From the NCBI GenBank assembly GCA_035551675.1, contig DASZMV010000067.1:43112-107111 (forward strand): 64,000 bases of DNA, in the 5' to 3' direction. The notes under the pieces are model-generated. The model was not told the origin of the DNA. It was given only the letters and a program-made list of their open reading frames with translations, and made no database searches. The stretch is from JAFECT01 sp035551675. GTDB lineage: Bacteria; Pseudomonadota; Alphaproteobacteria; Caulobacterales; Caulobacteraceae. This document shows, piece by piece, positions 32,509 through 41,001 of this stretch. Position 1 is the first letter of the stretch; each line of letters opens with the position of its first letter. The translations under genes and the position numbers were made by a program.

Positions 32509-32887
32509 GCTGAAGCCGCCGGCGCATATCCGCATAGGCCGCCGCGATCAGCGCTTCGAGCGCCGCGCTGTCGACCGACTCGCCCCACCTGATCTTCACA
32601 TGCCGCATGCGCTTGCCGGCGCCTTCGAGAAGCCCCTTGGGGTCGTCGAGCGACGCGCCGTGGAAGAAGCCCACGTTCACATGCGCCTTGAACGCGGCGA
32701 CATAGCCGAAGCCGCCGTCATCGACACAGGCGGTGGGCCATCCGTCCTGCAGCAGCTCGCGCACGTCGGGTCCACAGTCGCGCATGCGCTGAAACCACGG
32801 CTGCGCCATGCGATGAAACTCGTCGCGTGAATCGTTGAGCCACGCCTCGACGTTCGGGTCGCGTTCGACGGCGCCCGGAAAGCGCAG
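32501..32887 (-). CDS. DUF1801 (YdhG/AF-fold) family protein
   Basis: A small alpha/beta protein of the DUF1801 type. Diagnostic stretches are GYVAAFKAHVNVGFFHGA, LLEGAGKRMRHVKIRWG and ALIAAAYADMRRR. The start is uncertain. Family members begin near RFPGAVERDPNVEAW, but the only codon there is CTG at 32887 (preceded by GAAGGA with tight spacing); the first ATG, at 32809, would remove the conserved N-terminal segment. I give the CTG version (128 aa). It follows a membrane-protein gene by 11 bp. Function unknown. Confidence 0.7.
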   Translation of the reverse strand: MRFPGAVERDPNVEAWLNDSRDEFHRMAQPWFQRMRDCGPDVRELLQDGWPTACVDDGGFGYVAAFKAHVNVGFFHGASLDDPKGLLEGAGKRMRHVKIRWGESVDSAALEALIAAAYADMRRRLQLS

Positions 32888-32898
32888 GAATCCTTCGC

Positions 32899-33318
32899 TC
32901 AGGTGGTGACGTCCAGTTCGCGGCGCGAGGCGACGATGGTGACGATGAAGCCCGCCAGCACGTCGAGCAGCGTCATCAGCGTGAGCAACGCGAACGTCGA
33001 GGTCGCGAACGCCGGGATCAGCAGGAACTCGACCAGGCAGATCACGAACAGGATCATCGACAGCGAGTGATTGATGATCGCGATCTTGTTGTTGCTGGTC
33101 GCCTTCAAGAGCTCGAAGAAAAGCATGATCAGGCCGAGGAAGATCATCAGATCCCCACCGCTGACCGCCCACTGCGCGTTGCGCGGCATGGGCACGCTGA
33201 ACAGCGTATGGGTCCAGGCGTCGCCGAAGCCGCCCGCTTTCGAAGTGGCGATCATGGTCATCGCAAAGAAATTGTAGACGACCACTGGAACTGCGAGCAG
33301 CGGAAATGCGGCAAACAT
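32899..33318 (-). CDS. Small four-helix membrane protein
   Basis: A 139-residue protein with about four predicted transmembrane helices: AAFPLLAVPVVVYNFFAM, LMIFLGLIMLFFELL, LSMILFVICLVEFLLIPAF and LLTLMTLLDVLAGFIVTIV. The ATG at 33318 is preceded by GGGAGGGTCCGTC, a strong ribosome-binding site, so a longer frame from 33420 is rejected. No family with known function is recognised. The last residues overlap nothing; the DUF1801 gene begins 11 bp later. Confidence 0.75.
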   Translation of the reverse strand: MFAAFPLLAVPVVVYNFFAMTMIATSKAGGFGDAWTHTLFSVPMPRNAQWAVSGGDLMIFLGLIMLFFELLKATSNNKIAIINHSLSMILFVICLVEFLLIPAFATSTFALLTLMTLLDVLAGFIVTIVASRRELDVTT

Positions 33319-33416
33319 GACGGACCCTCCCGAATACTGATCGCCTGAACGTCGATTATTTACCCTGCTCGCGCTCAACGCGCCAGCAGCGGCCACGGTT
33401 GCGGACGACGCCTTGC

Positions 33417-34175
33417 TCATTGCTCCTCCACCCCACCCGCGTCGCGGGACCTCGAATTAAGCCACAGGACGCCCTGGAGGTCGGAGAGAGCAGCCCAAAG
33501 CCGCCCCAGGTTCGTGTACTTCGACCGCCCGGCCGTCCGGTGTCTATGGTTTACGTCCTTAAAGCGAACCTCGTAACCCTCGCGGATCATCAGCGCCGGC
33601 AGGTACCGGTGCATGTGGTCAAAGTACGGTAGGCGTAAGAACGCTTCACGACGAAACGCCTTGAGCCCGCATCCGGTATCGTCGGCCTGGTCCTTCAGGA
33701 GACCCTTGCGAACGTTGTTGGCGAAGCGCGACGCCCAGCGCTTGGCCGCCGAATCCTGGCGTTTGGCGCGGCGGCCGCCGACCAGGGCGACCTGGGGCGG
33801 GGCGGAAACCAGGGCGTCGTAGAGGCCGGGGCCGTCGGCGGGGGGGTTCTGGCCGTCGCCGTCGAGGGTCACGATCACCGGCGCGCGGGCGGCGAGGATG
33901 CCTGAGCGGATGGCCCGGCTCTGGCCCGCGTTCTTGCGATGCGACAGGACCCGCAGCTGAGGGAGCTCGGACTTGGCGGCGGTCAGCTCGGCCAGGGTGG
34001 CGTCCTTGCTGGCGTCGTTGACGAAGATCATCTCGTAAGACCGGCCCTTGAAGGCCTCGGCGATCTCGCGGGCGAGCGCGCCGGCCAGGCCTTCCTCGTC
34101 GTGGACGGGGACGACGACGGAGACGTCGGGGGCAGAGATTTCAGAGGTGGAATCGTTGGGGGAAGTCTGAGGCAT
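33417..34175 (-). CDS. Family 2 glycosyltransferase (polyprenyl-phosphate sugar transferase type)
   Basis: A 252-residue GT-A enzyme similar to dolichol-phosphate mannosyltransferase-like and ArnC-like proteins. The N-terminal strand is VSVVVPVHDEEG, followed by MIFVNDASKDAT, the DxD-type LDGDGQNPP, and the acceptor-site region TGCGLKAFRREAF with HRYLPALMI. No C-terminal membrane helices are present, unlike ArnC and GtrB. It is divergent from a GT39 membrane transferase, the usual partner that uses the lipid-linked sugar. The sugar is unknown. Confidence 0.87.
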   Translation of the reverse strand: MPQTSPNDSTSEISAPDVSVVVPVHDEEGLAGALAREIAEAFKGRSYEMIFVNDASKDATLAELTAAKSELPQLRVLSHRKNAGQSRAIRSGILAARAPVIVTLDGDGQNPPADGPGLYDALVSAPPQVALVGGRRAKRQDSAAKRWASRFANNVRKGLLKDQADDTGCGLKAFRREAFLRLPYFDHMHRYLPALMIREGYEVRFKDVNHRHRTAGRSKYTNLGRLWAALSDLQGVLWLNSRSRDAGGVEEQ

Positions 34176-34250
34176 AGCCCGGCCCTCTTAGCAGGTTCCC
34201 GCTCACTCGATAGACGCGCGCGGCGAAACCCCGTGCTAGAGCCTGTCCCG

Positions 34251-36029
34251 ATGCCGAATCTCGACGTCGATCGCCTGATCCGCGGCTGGCGCGGGCCCGC
34301 CCTGGCCGCCCTGATCGCCTTTCTCGCCGGACTGCCGGGGCTCATGGCCCTGCCCCCGCTCGACCGGGACGAGTCGCGCTTCGCCCAGGCGACGACGCAG
34401 ATGCTCGAGACCCGCGACTTCGTGAACATCAGTTTCCAGGACACGCCCCGGCACAAGAAGCCGGTGGGCATCCACTGGCTGCAGGCGGCGTCGGTCAGCC
34501 TCTTCTCCAGCCCCTGGGCGCGGCAGATCTGGGCCTTCCGCATCCCATCGCTGCTGGGCGCGATGGCGGCGGCCGCCGCCTGCGCGTGGGGAGCGACGCG
34601 GTTCTTTGGCGCGCGCGGCGGCGTGCTGGCGGGCATTGCGCTGGGGACCAGTTTCATCCTCTCCACCGAGGCCGGCATCGCCAAGACCGACGCGGTGCTG
34701 TGCGGCGCGACGACCTTGGCGCTCGCGGCGCTGGGACGGCTCTACGCCCAGGCCAAGGCCGGCGAGAGGTTGCAGAAGCGGCTGAAGCTCGTGTTCTGGA
34801 TCGCCATGTCGGTCTCGATCCTGATCAAGGGTCCGATCGGACCCATGGTCGCGGCGCTGACCCTCATCGCGCTCGGCTTCTGGGACCGGCAGTGGCGCTG
34901 GATCGGCAAGCTCGGCTGGAAGTGGGGGCCGCTGGTTCTGCTCCTGATCTGCGGACCCTGGGCGCTGGCGATAACGGTCGCGACGGACGGCAGTTTCTGG
35001 ACCACGGCGGTTACCTCCGACCTCGCCTCGAAAGTGGCGGGCGGCCAGGAGGGGCATTCAGGCCCCCCCGGCTATCACCTGTTGCTGCTGCCGCTTCTGC
35101 TGTTCCCCGCGACCTTGTTGATGCCGGCCGGCTTCGCTTCGGGCTGGCGTCATCGCGCAAGCGTCGGCGTGCGCTTCGCCCTCTGCTGGCTGGTCCCGAG
35201 CTGGCTCGTGTTCGAACTCGCGCCGACCAAACTCGTCCACTACACCCTGCCGCTTTACGGCGCGGTCGCATGGCTGATCGCGTCGCTGTTCATACCGCTC
35301 GAACCGTCCCCGCAAGACGGCGCGTCGGAAGCGGCGCACGCGATCTCCGCCTTCCTTGGCCGCACGATCGAACCCGTCTGGCGGCCCATCGCTTCCATCG
35401 GGTGGAGTGCGCGCTGGATCGGAGCAGCGCTGAGCGCTTTCGCCGCCATCGTCGTCAGCGCCATCGCCATCGTGGTCACCGTGAAGTATGGCGGCGCCGC
35501 GCTCGACTGGGTCTGGGTCGCGCTGACCGTGGCCTGCGCTGTGATCGGCGCCGGCGCGGGGATCTGGCTGCTATTCAAGCGCGACGACAAGGCCAAGGCG
35601 CTCTTGGTCACCTGCGCCGGCGGCCTCCTCGCGCACGCCTGTCTGGTTGGCGGCCTGGCGCCGCGGATGACGCCGCTGTGGCTCTCCCGGTCCCTGGCGC
35701 GAGCGGTGATCGAGCACCACATTGATCCACGCAACGGCGTGACGCCGGGCCCCATCGCGGTTCTGGGCTACGCCGAGCCGAGCGTCGTCTTCCTGTTGGG
35801 TACGGAGACCCAGTTGATCGCACCTGTCGACACCGACGACGCCGCCGACGCGATCGGCGAAGGCCGCCCCGTCGCCGTCGATTCCAAGGACGACTCGGCC
35901 TTCCAGGCCCAGCTCGCCAAGCAACATCTCACCGCCGACGTCATCGCGACGGTGAGGGGCGTGAACTATTCCAAGGGCAAGCCGGTGACGTTGACCCTCT
36001 ATCTCTCCAAGAGGAAGCCTGCCACATGA
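34251..36029 (+). CDS. GT39/ArnT-like membrane glycosyltransferase
   Basis: A 592-residue polytopic transferase of the PMT/ArnT type (GT-C fold) that moves a sugar from a lipid carrier onto lipid A, protein or glycan in the periplasm. The first periplasmic loop has the catalytic acidic pair in PPLDRDESRFAQ, and HKKPVGIHWLQA matches the family's second signature. About 11-12 helices follow, then a soluble C-terminal domain. The ATG at 34251 is chosen; a much longer frame upstream overlaps the divergent GT2 gene. It overlaps mvaB by 4 bp (ATGA). Confidence 0.87.
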   Translation: MPNLDVDRLIRGWRGPALAALIAFLAGLPGLMALPPLDRDESRFAQATTQMLETRDFVNISFQDTPRHKKPVGIHWLQAASVSLFSSPWARQIWAFRIPSLLGAMAAAAACAWGATRFFGARGGVLAGIALGTSFILSTEAGIAKTDAVLCGATTLALAALGRLYAQAKAGERLQKRLKLVFWIAMSVSILIKGPIGPMVAALTLIALGFWDRQWRWIGKLGWKWGPLVLLLICGPWALAITVATDGSFWTTAVTSDLASKVAGGQEGHSGPPGYHLLLLPLLLFPATLLMPAGFASGWRHRASVGVRFALCWLVPSWLVFELAPTKLVHYTLPLYGAVAWLIASLFIPLEPSPQDGASEAAHAISAFLGRTIEPVWRPIASIGWSARWIGAALSAFAAIVVSAIAIVVTVKYGGAALDWVWVALTVACAVIGAGAGIWLLFKRDDKAKALLVTCAGGLLAHACLVGGLAPRMTPLWLSRSLARAVIEHHIDPRNGVTPGPIAVLGYAEPSVVFLLGTETQLIAPVDTDDAADAIGEGRPVAVDSKDDSAFQAQLAKQHLTADVIATVRGVNYSKGKPVTLTLYLSKRKPAT

Positions 36030-36964
36030 GGGCTAAAGACTTGAAAGACTCAATCGAGATCGTCGAAGTCGGACCGCGTGACGGGCTGCAGAACGAAGCC
36101 GCGATCCTGTCGGTCGAGGACAAGCTCGCCTTCATCGAGAAGCTCGAAGCCGCCGGCGCGCGCCGCATCGAGACCGTGTCGTTCGTCAACCCCAAGCGCG
36201 TGCCTCAGATGGCCGGCGCGGAAGCGGTCTCTGCGGCGCTCGGCAAGACTCCGGGGCGCTCGCGCATCGGCCTGGTGCTGAACGCCAAGGGCTACGACCG
36301 CGCGGTCGAGGCCGGGGTCGACGAAGCCAATATCTCCATCGCGGCGTCCGACGGCTTCGCCAAGGCCAACAGCGGCATGACCGTCGCCGAGCAGCTGGCG
36401 ATGACCGCGGAAATCGTCGAACGCGCCCACAACTCCGCGGGATCGGGCGCCGGCGGCCCCAGGCTCTCGGTGATCGTCTCCACCGTGTGGGGCTGCCCCT
36501 TCGACGGCGAGGTGTCGGTGGAGCAAGTCGCCTCGATCGCGCGCGAACTCGCCGCCATGAAGGTTCCGGAGATCGGCCTTGCCGACACCATCGGCGTGGG
36601 CGACCCCTGGGCGGTGCGGCGCAAGGTCGAAGCGGCGCAGAAGGCCGCGCCCGACGCCGTGCTGCGGCTGCACTTTCACGACACGCGCAACAGCGGCCTC
36701 GCCAACGCCTACGCCGGCGTCGAAGCGGGCGTGCGGGTGCTCGATGCGTCCTGCGGCGGCATCGGCGGCTGTCCCTTCGCACCCAATGCGACCGGCAATA
36801 TCGCGACCGAGGACCTGGTCTATATGCTGGAGCGCGGCGGCTTCGACACCGGCTACGACCTGGGCGCGCTGATCGAGACGGCGACGTGGATCGGCGGCAA
36901 GTTGGGCAAGACACCGCCGTCGAAGCTGTCGAAGGCCGGTGGTTTTCCGCGTCCCGCTACATAG
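36026..36964 (+). CDS. mvaB: Hydroxymethylglutaryl-CoA lyase
   Basis: A TIM-barrel lyase that splits HMG-CoA into acetoacetate and acetyl-CoA at the end of leucine catabolism. The 312-residue protein has EVGPRDGLQNE near the N-terminus, metal-binding histidines in LHFHDTRNSG, and the active-site cysteine loop GGIGGCPFAPNATGN. The start overlaps the glycosyltransferase stop (ATGA). A complex inverted-repeat element follows it. Confidence 0.93.
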   Translation: MRAKDLKDSIEIVEVGPRDGLQNEAAILSVEDKLAFIEKLEAAGARRIETVSFVNPKRVPQMAGAEAVSAALGKTPGRSRIGLVLNAKGYDRAVEAGVDEANISIAASDGFAKANSGMTVAEQLAMTAEIVERAHNSAGSGAGGPRLSVIVSTVWGCPFDGEVSVEQVASIARELAAMKVPEIGLADTIGVGDPWAVRRKVEAAQKAAPDAVLRLHFHDTRNSGLANAYAGVEAGVRVLDASCGGIGGCPFAPNATGNIATEDLVYMLERGGFDTGYDLGALIETATWIGGKLGKTPPSKLSKAGGFPRPAT

Positions 36965-36970
36965 ACGCGC

Positions 36971-37136
36971 ATCACACTCCAAATATTGTCCGTCACCCCG
37001 GGCTTGTCCCGGGGCCCAGCGTTCGGCTCGCAACTAGGGCTGTGTGAGCGCTTGCGCGAACCTGCAGTCAGAAGAGTTCACACGCGAACTCTGGGTCCCG
37101 GGACAAGCCCGGGATGACGGGATGTTGGGATGTGAT
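36971..37136. repeat. Intergenic palindromic element (REP/MITE-like), copy 1
   Basis: About 49 bp at 36971-37019 (starts ATCACA, contains CCCGGGCTTGTCCCGG) pairs with 37091-37136 in inverted orientation with few mismatches; both arms include CCCGGGCTTGTCCCGGG and CCCAG. The 70-bp centre is unique. There is no coding capacity. A related element lies at 52147-52279. Such palindromes are known as dispersed intergenic repeats in alphaproteobacteria. Confidence 0.7.
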
Positions 37137-37160
37137 AGCGCGCGAAGTGCGGTCGAAATA

Positions 37161-37191
37161 AAGGCGCGAGACCTGGTTCGGTCCGCGCCTT
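37161..37191. terminator. Bidirectional terminator between mvaB and thrS
   Basis: The stem AAGGCGCG plus GACC pairs with GGTC plus CGCGCCTT around a TGGTTC loop, with a one-base bulge. On the minus strand the stem is followed by TTATTTC, so it ends the thrS transcript; on the plus strand it is followed by CTTAGTTCTT. Confidence 0.65.
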
Positions 37192-37215
37192 CTTAGTTCT
37201 TCGATTTTTGTCGTA

Positions 37216-39135
37216 CTATTTTTTCAAATCAGGCGGCGTCGCTTCCTCGGTCAGCTGTGCGATCGCGTCTTCCAGCGACAAGATCGTCTGGCCGTCGGAG
37301 CCGAGACGGCGAAGCGCGAGCTTGCCCTCTTCCGCCTCGCGGCGGCCCACCACCGCGATTACCGGAACCTTCGCCAGCGAGTGTTCGCGGATCTTGTAGT
37401 TGATCTTCTCGTTGCGCAGGTCCGTCTCCACCCGCAGGCCCGCCGCGCGTAGTTTTGCGGCGGCTTGTTCGGCGAAACCGTCGGCGTCGGAGGTGATCGT
37501 CGAGACCACCACCTGCACTGGCGCGAGCCACAGCGGGAAGGCGCCCGCGTAGTGCTCGATCAGAATCCCGATGAAGCGTTCGAACGAGCCGAAGATGGCG
37601 CGGTGGAGCATCACCGGCCGGTGCTTCTGACCGTCCTCGCCGACGTATTCCGCATCGAGACGCTCGGGCATCACGAAGTCGAGCTGGTGGGTGCCGCACT
37701 GCCAGATGCGCCCGATCGCGTCGCGCAGGCGGAACTCGAGCTTGGGTCCGTAGAAGGCCCCCTCGCCCGGACTGATCTCTATCGGTACGCCGGCCGCCTG
37801 CGTCGCCGCCGCGAGGTCCGCCTCGGCGCGGTCCCAGATTTCGTCGGTACCCGCGCGCAGGTCCGGCCGCGTCGAGAACTTCACGTCGTGCAGCTCCAGC
37901 CCGAGGTCGGCATAGACCGACTTCAAGAGCGCCACGAAACGCTTGGTCTCATCGACGACCTGGTCCTCGCGGCAGAAGATGTGGCCGTCGTCCTGCACGA
38001 AGCCGCGCACGCGCATGAGGCCGTGCAGCGCGCCCGACGGTTCATAGCGGTGGCACGACCCGAACTCGCCCATGCGCAGCGGCAGCTCGCGGTACGAGCG
38101 CTGACCCTGGTTGAAGATCTGGATGTGGCCGGGACAATTCATCGGCTTAATGGCGAGGCTCTCCCCCTCGGCCGTTTCGCAGACGAACATGTTGGCGTGG
38201 AATTTCTCCCAGTGGCCCGACTTTTCCCAGAGCACGCGGTCCATGATCTGCGGCGTCTTCACCTCGACATAGCCGTCGCGCGTCGTCATCCGGCGCATGT
38301 AGTCTTCCAGCACGCGCCACAGCATCCAGCCCTTGGGGTGCCAGAACACCATGCCGCGTCCCTCTTCCTGCATGTGGAAGAGGTCCATCTGGCGGCCGAG
38401 TTTGCGGTGATCGCGCTTCTCCGCCTCCTCCATGCGCTTCAGGTAGGCGTCGAGCTCGGCGTCGGAGGCCCAGGCCGTGCCGTACATGCGCTGCAGTTGC
38501 GCGTTGCGATGATCGCCGCGCCAATAGGCGCCGGCAAGCTTGGTCAACTTGAACGCCTTGCCCACGAACTTCGTCGACGGGAAGTGCGGACCACGGCAAA
38601 GGTCGACCCACGAGCCCTGGCGATAGAGCGTGATCTGATCGCTCTCCGGCAGGTCGCGGATGATCTCGGCCTTGTACTTTTCGCCGATCGACTCGAAGTG
38701 TTTGATCGCGTCGTTACGGTCCCACACCTCGCGCACGATCTTCTCGTCCTTGTCGACGATTTCGCGCATCTTGGCTTCGATCCTGGCGAAGTCTTCGATG
38801 GAGAACGGCTCGTCGCGGGCGAAGTCGTAGTAGAAACCGTCCTCGATCGACGGGCCGATGGTGACCTGGGTGCCGGGAAAAAGCGCCTGCACCGCCTCGG
38901 CCAGCACGTGCGCCGTGTCGTGGCGGATCGTCTCCAGCGCCTCGGGGCTGTCGCGCGTGACGATTTCAAACGCGCCGCTCTCCAGCGGGCGTTCGACGTC
39001 GCGCAGCTGACCGTCGAGTTTGACCAGCGCCGCCCGCTTCGCGAGCGAGGGCGAGATGGATTGGGCGACATCCTTGCCCGTGGCGCCGTCGGGATATTGT
39101 CGCACGGCGCCGTCAGGGAATTTCAGATCGATCAT
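37216..39135 (-). CDS. thrS: Threonyl-tRNA synthetase
   Basis: A 639-residue class II synthetase that charges tRNA(Thr). Domains in order: TGS (IDLKFPDGAVRQYPDGATG), the second additional editing domain with HDTAHVLAEA and the later Cys-containing segment, the catalytic core with MNCPGHIQIF (zinc cysteine), RVRGFVQDDGHIF (motif 2) and the terminal zinc histidine region, and the C-terminal anticodon-binding domain (EHSLAKVPVIAVVGRREAEE). Full length. It overlaps yidD by 4 bp (ATGA). Confidence 0.97.
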   Translation of the reverse strand: MIDLKFPDGAVRQYPDGATGKDVAQSISPSLAKRAALVKLDGQLRDVERPLESGAFEIVTRDSPEALETIRHDTAHVLAEAVQALFPGTQVTIGPSIEDGFYYDFARDEPFSIEDFARIEAKMREIVDKDEKIVREVWDRNDAIKHFESIGEKYKAEIIRDLPESDQITLYRQGSWVDLCRGPHFPSTKFVGKAFKLTKLAGAYWRGDHRNAQLQRMYGTAWASDAELDAYLKRMEEAEKRDHRKLGRQMDLFHMQEEGRGMVFWHPKGWMLWRVLEDYMRRMTTRDGYVEVKTPQIMDRVLWEKSGHWEKFHANMFVCETAEGESLAIKPMNCPGHIQIFNQGQRSYRELPLRMGEFGSCHRYEPSGALHGLMRVRGFVQDDGHIFCREDQVVDETKRFVALLKSVYADLGLELHDVKFSTRPDLRAGTDEIWDRAEADLAAATQAAGVPIEISPGEGAFYGPKLEFRLRDAIGRIWQCGTHQLDFVMPERLDAEYVGEDGQKHRPVMLHRAIFGSFERFIGILIEHYAGAFPLWLAPVQVVVSTITSDADGFAEQAAAKLRAAGLRVETDLRNEKINYKIREHSLAKVPVIAVVGRREAEEGKLALRRLGSDGQTILSLEDAIAQLTEEATPPDLKK

Positions 39136-39401
39136 GTCTCACTTCCAGAGCCCGACGCGTCATCGCGCGGCGGACCTTTTGGAGGCGGCACCGGGTCGTA
39201 CCCGGAACCACCCCACGGATGGCATCGGCACAGACGCTTGGCGGTCAGCATCGAGCCGCGCCAGGGACCGTGCGTGATCAGAGCCTCGGCCGCGTAATCC
39301 GAACAGGTCGGAAGAAAGCGGCACTGGCGCCCGACCAGGGGCGAAAGCGTCAGTTTGTACGCGCGATGCGCGCCTCTGACGGTGTGTTCGTAAAGTTTCA
39401 T
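39132..39401 (-). CDS. yidD: Membrane protein insertion efficiency factor YidD
   Basis: An 89-residue amphipathic protein that assists YidC-dependent insertion. Conserved features are YKLTLSPLVGRQCRFLPTCS with the two cysteines, YAAEALITHGPWRGS, and the Cys-rich RLCRCHPWGG followed by GYDPVP. Family length is 70-90. Pairing with thrS is not the classical rnpA-yidC context but the sequence is unambiguous. Confidence 0.93.
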   Translation of the reverse strand: MKLYEHTVRGAHRAYKLTLSPLVGRQCRFLPTCSDYAAEALITHGPWRGSMLTAKRLCRCHPWGGSGYDPVPPPKGPPRDDASGSGSET

Positions 39402-39456
39402 CGCCGGCGGAGCCCCGAACGAGTCGGCGGCTTATCGCATTGGCGAAAAGCCCCGA

Positions 39457-39930
39457 TCAAGCCGCGTCGGCGCGGCTAGTTCGCGTAGTCCGGTCGAGCG
39501 CCTGACGATCGAGCGCCTGGCGGGCGGCCTCGGCCGCGGCTTCGAGCGCCACCAGCGCCGAGGCGTGGCGGGCGGGGTAGTCCCTCACGACCTCGAGGTC
39601 GGAGAGGCCGGCGAACCGACCCGACGGGACCGGGCCGCCCAACTTCAGCATGGCGCGCATCTGGTCGCGGGCGGCCTCGATCTCGGCCACCTCGGCCCCG
39701 ATCACCTGCTCGCCGACGATCGCCGCCGTGGCCTGGCCGAGCGCGCAGGCCTCGACCTCCTGGGCGTAGTCGACGACCTTGTCACCCTCGAGCTTAACGT
39801 CGACCCGGGCCCGGCTGCCGCACAGTTTGGCGACGCGCTCGGCCGATCCGTCCGGCGCGGCCAGGCGCCCCGTCCGCGGCAGGTGCGCGGCGAGTTTCAG
39901 AATCTTGAGGCTGTAGAGCGCGTCGATCAT
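39457..39930 (-). CDS. IscU/SufU-like Fe-S scaffold, atypical (third Cys replaced)
   Basis: A 157-residue protein of the NifU-N/IscU/SufU family. It retains the first cysteine (LCGSR, C37) and the second (ACALGQA, C62). At the position of the third conserved cysteine (normally in RxxC followed by a helix) it has RHASALVALEA, so serine 124 replaces it. The C-terminus is low-complexity. It may act as an assembly or carrier factor rather than a full scaffold (inference). It is divergent from the GtrA gene, with no isc or suf genes nearby. Confidence 0.8.
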   Translation of the reverse strand: MIDALYSLKILKLAAHLPRTGRLAAPDGSAERVAKLCGSRARVDVKLEGDKVVDYAQEVEACALGQATAAIVGEQVIGAEVAEIEAARDQMRAMLKLGGPVPSGRFAGLSDLEVVRDYPARHASALVALEAAAEAARQALDRQALDRTTRTSRADAA

Positions 39931-40037
39931 GGCCGTGAATCTAGGGGCTTCAGGCCCAAAAGTGGAGTCGCCTCAGGCTCAGGAAGGCAATCTGCGGCCG
40001 GACGGCAACGCTTGTGACCCCCATACGTTGACCAAGG

Positions 40038-40541
40038 ATGATCGACGCCGCCCCGCCCAAGCCGTCGCGGCGCCAGCGAGTCCGCCATGAAACGCGGACC
40101 GCCCTGAAGTATTCGGCGGTGTCCATGACGGGCTTCGCCACCGACTTTATCCTGCTGAAGACCGGCCTCGCCTTCGGGTTGGAGCCGGCCTGGGCGCGGG
40201 TGATCTCGCTGACTGTCGCCATGCAGGTCACGTTCTTCGCCAACGGCTTTCTGGTGTTCCGGCGCATCCGTCACCGGCGCCGCGCGATGCGGCAGTGGTT
40301 CCGCTACGTGCTGACCAACGCGGTGGGAAACGGGGCCAACTATTTTATCTATCTGGCCTTCTTCTCTTCGCGCCTGCCCGTCATCTCGATGCACATCGTT
40401 GCGCTGTCATGCGGCGGCCTTGCGGCCTGGATGATCAACTATTTCAGCACGCGGTGGCTGGTCTTCCGGCACGGCAAGCCTGGATTTGTGTGGCCCTGGC
40501 GTAAGGCCGGGGCGCTCGAGCGCGACTGGTCTCCGCCTTAG
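40038..40541 (+). CDS. GtrA family membrane protein
   Basis: A 167-residue four-helix protein of the GtrA/flippase-like family, linked to moving lipid-linked sugars. The start of the domain is ALKYSAVSMTGFATDFILL, followed by ARVISLTVAMQVTFFANGF, then two further helices, with NYFSTRWLVFRHG as the conserved C-terminal signature. The N- and C-termini are basic. A glycosyltransferase partner is not adjacent; the nearest are at 33.4-36 kb. Confidence 0.88.
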   Translation: MIDAAPPKPSRRQRVRHETRTALKYSAVSMTGFATDFILLKTGLAFGLEPAWARVISLTVAMQVTFFANGFLVFRRIRHRRRAMRQWFRYVLTNAVGNGANYFIYLAFFSSRLPVISMHIVALSCGGLAAWMINYFSTRWLVFRHGKPGFVWPWRKAGALERDWSPP

Positions 40542-40560
40542 GAATAGCTCCTGAGCCTCG

Positions 40561-41001
40561 TTACTCCGTCTCGACCTTGGCCTTCAGCGCTTCGGCCATC
40601 AGGCCGAAGCCGATCTTGAGGCTGCGTCCCATCGTCTTGGCCGCGCCGTTGGCGTTCCAACCCTGGAAAAAGGTGCCTGCGGCGAAGATGCAGCCCGCCT
40701 GGTCCTTGCCGGCTAGCGGATCGATTTCGAAGTACTGCATGCGCTGGGCGAAGGCGCCTTCCTTGATGCGCAGCACGAGCTGCGCCTCGGGCGTCCAGTC
40801 GAGCACGCGCGCTTCGACCTGACGGTCCGGCCGGTTGGCGAGGTGTTCGAGCAGGTGCAGCACGCCGCCGATGGCGATCTTGCCCGACGCCTGGGGATAC
40901 ATCGGGTTCCAGCCGTGCCAGTGATCGAGGTCCGCCAGCACCTCCCACAGGCGCGTCGGCGTGACGTTGATCCCGATGCGATACTCGACGCGATTGTTCA
41001 T
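40561..41001 (-). CDS. SRPBCC-domain (START-like) protein
   Basis: A 146-residue protein of the polyketide-cyclase/START-like fold: VEYRIGINVTPTRLWEVLAD at the N-terminus, DHWHGWNPMYP, GTFFQGWNANG in the middle and a long C-terminal helix (MGRSLKIGFGLMAEALKAK). Members bind hydrophobic ligands; none is predicted here. The ATG at 41001 overlaps the stop of the DinB gene (ATGA), so the two are translationally coupled. Confidence 0.82.
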   Translation of the reverse strand: MNNRVEYRIGINVTPTRLWEVLADLDHWHGWNPMYPQASGKIAIGGVLHLLEHLANRPDRQVEARVLDWTPEAQLVLRIKEGAFAQRMQYFEIDPLAGKDQAGCIFAAGTFFQGWNANGAAKTMGRSLKIGFGLMAEALKAKVETE

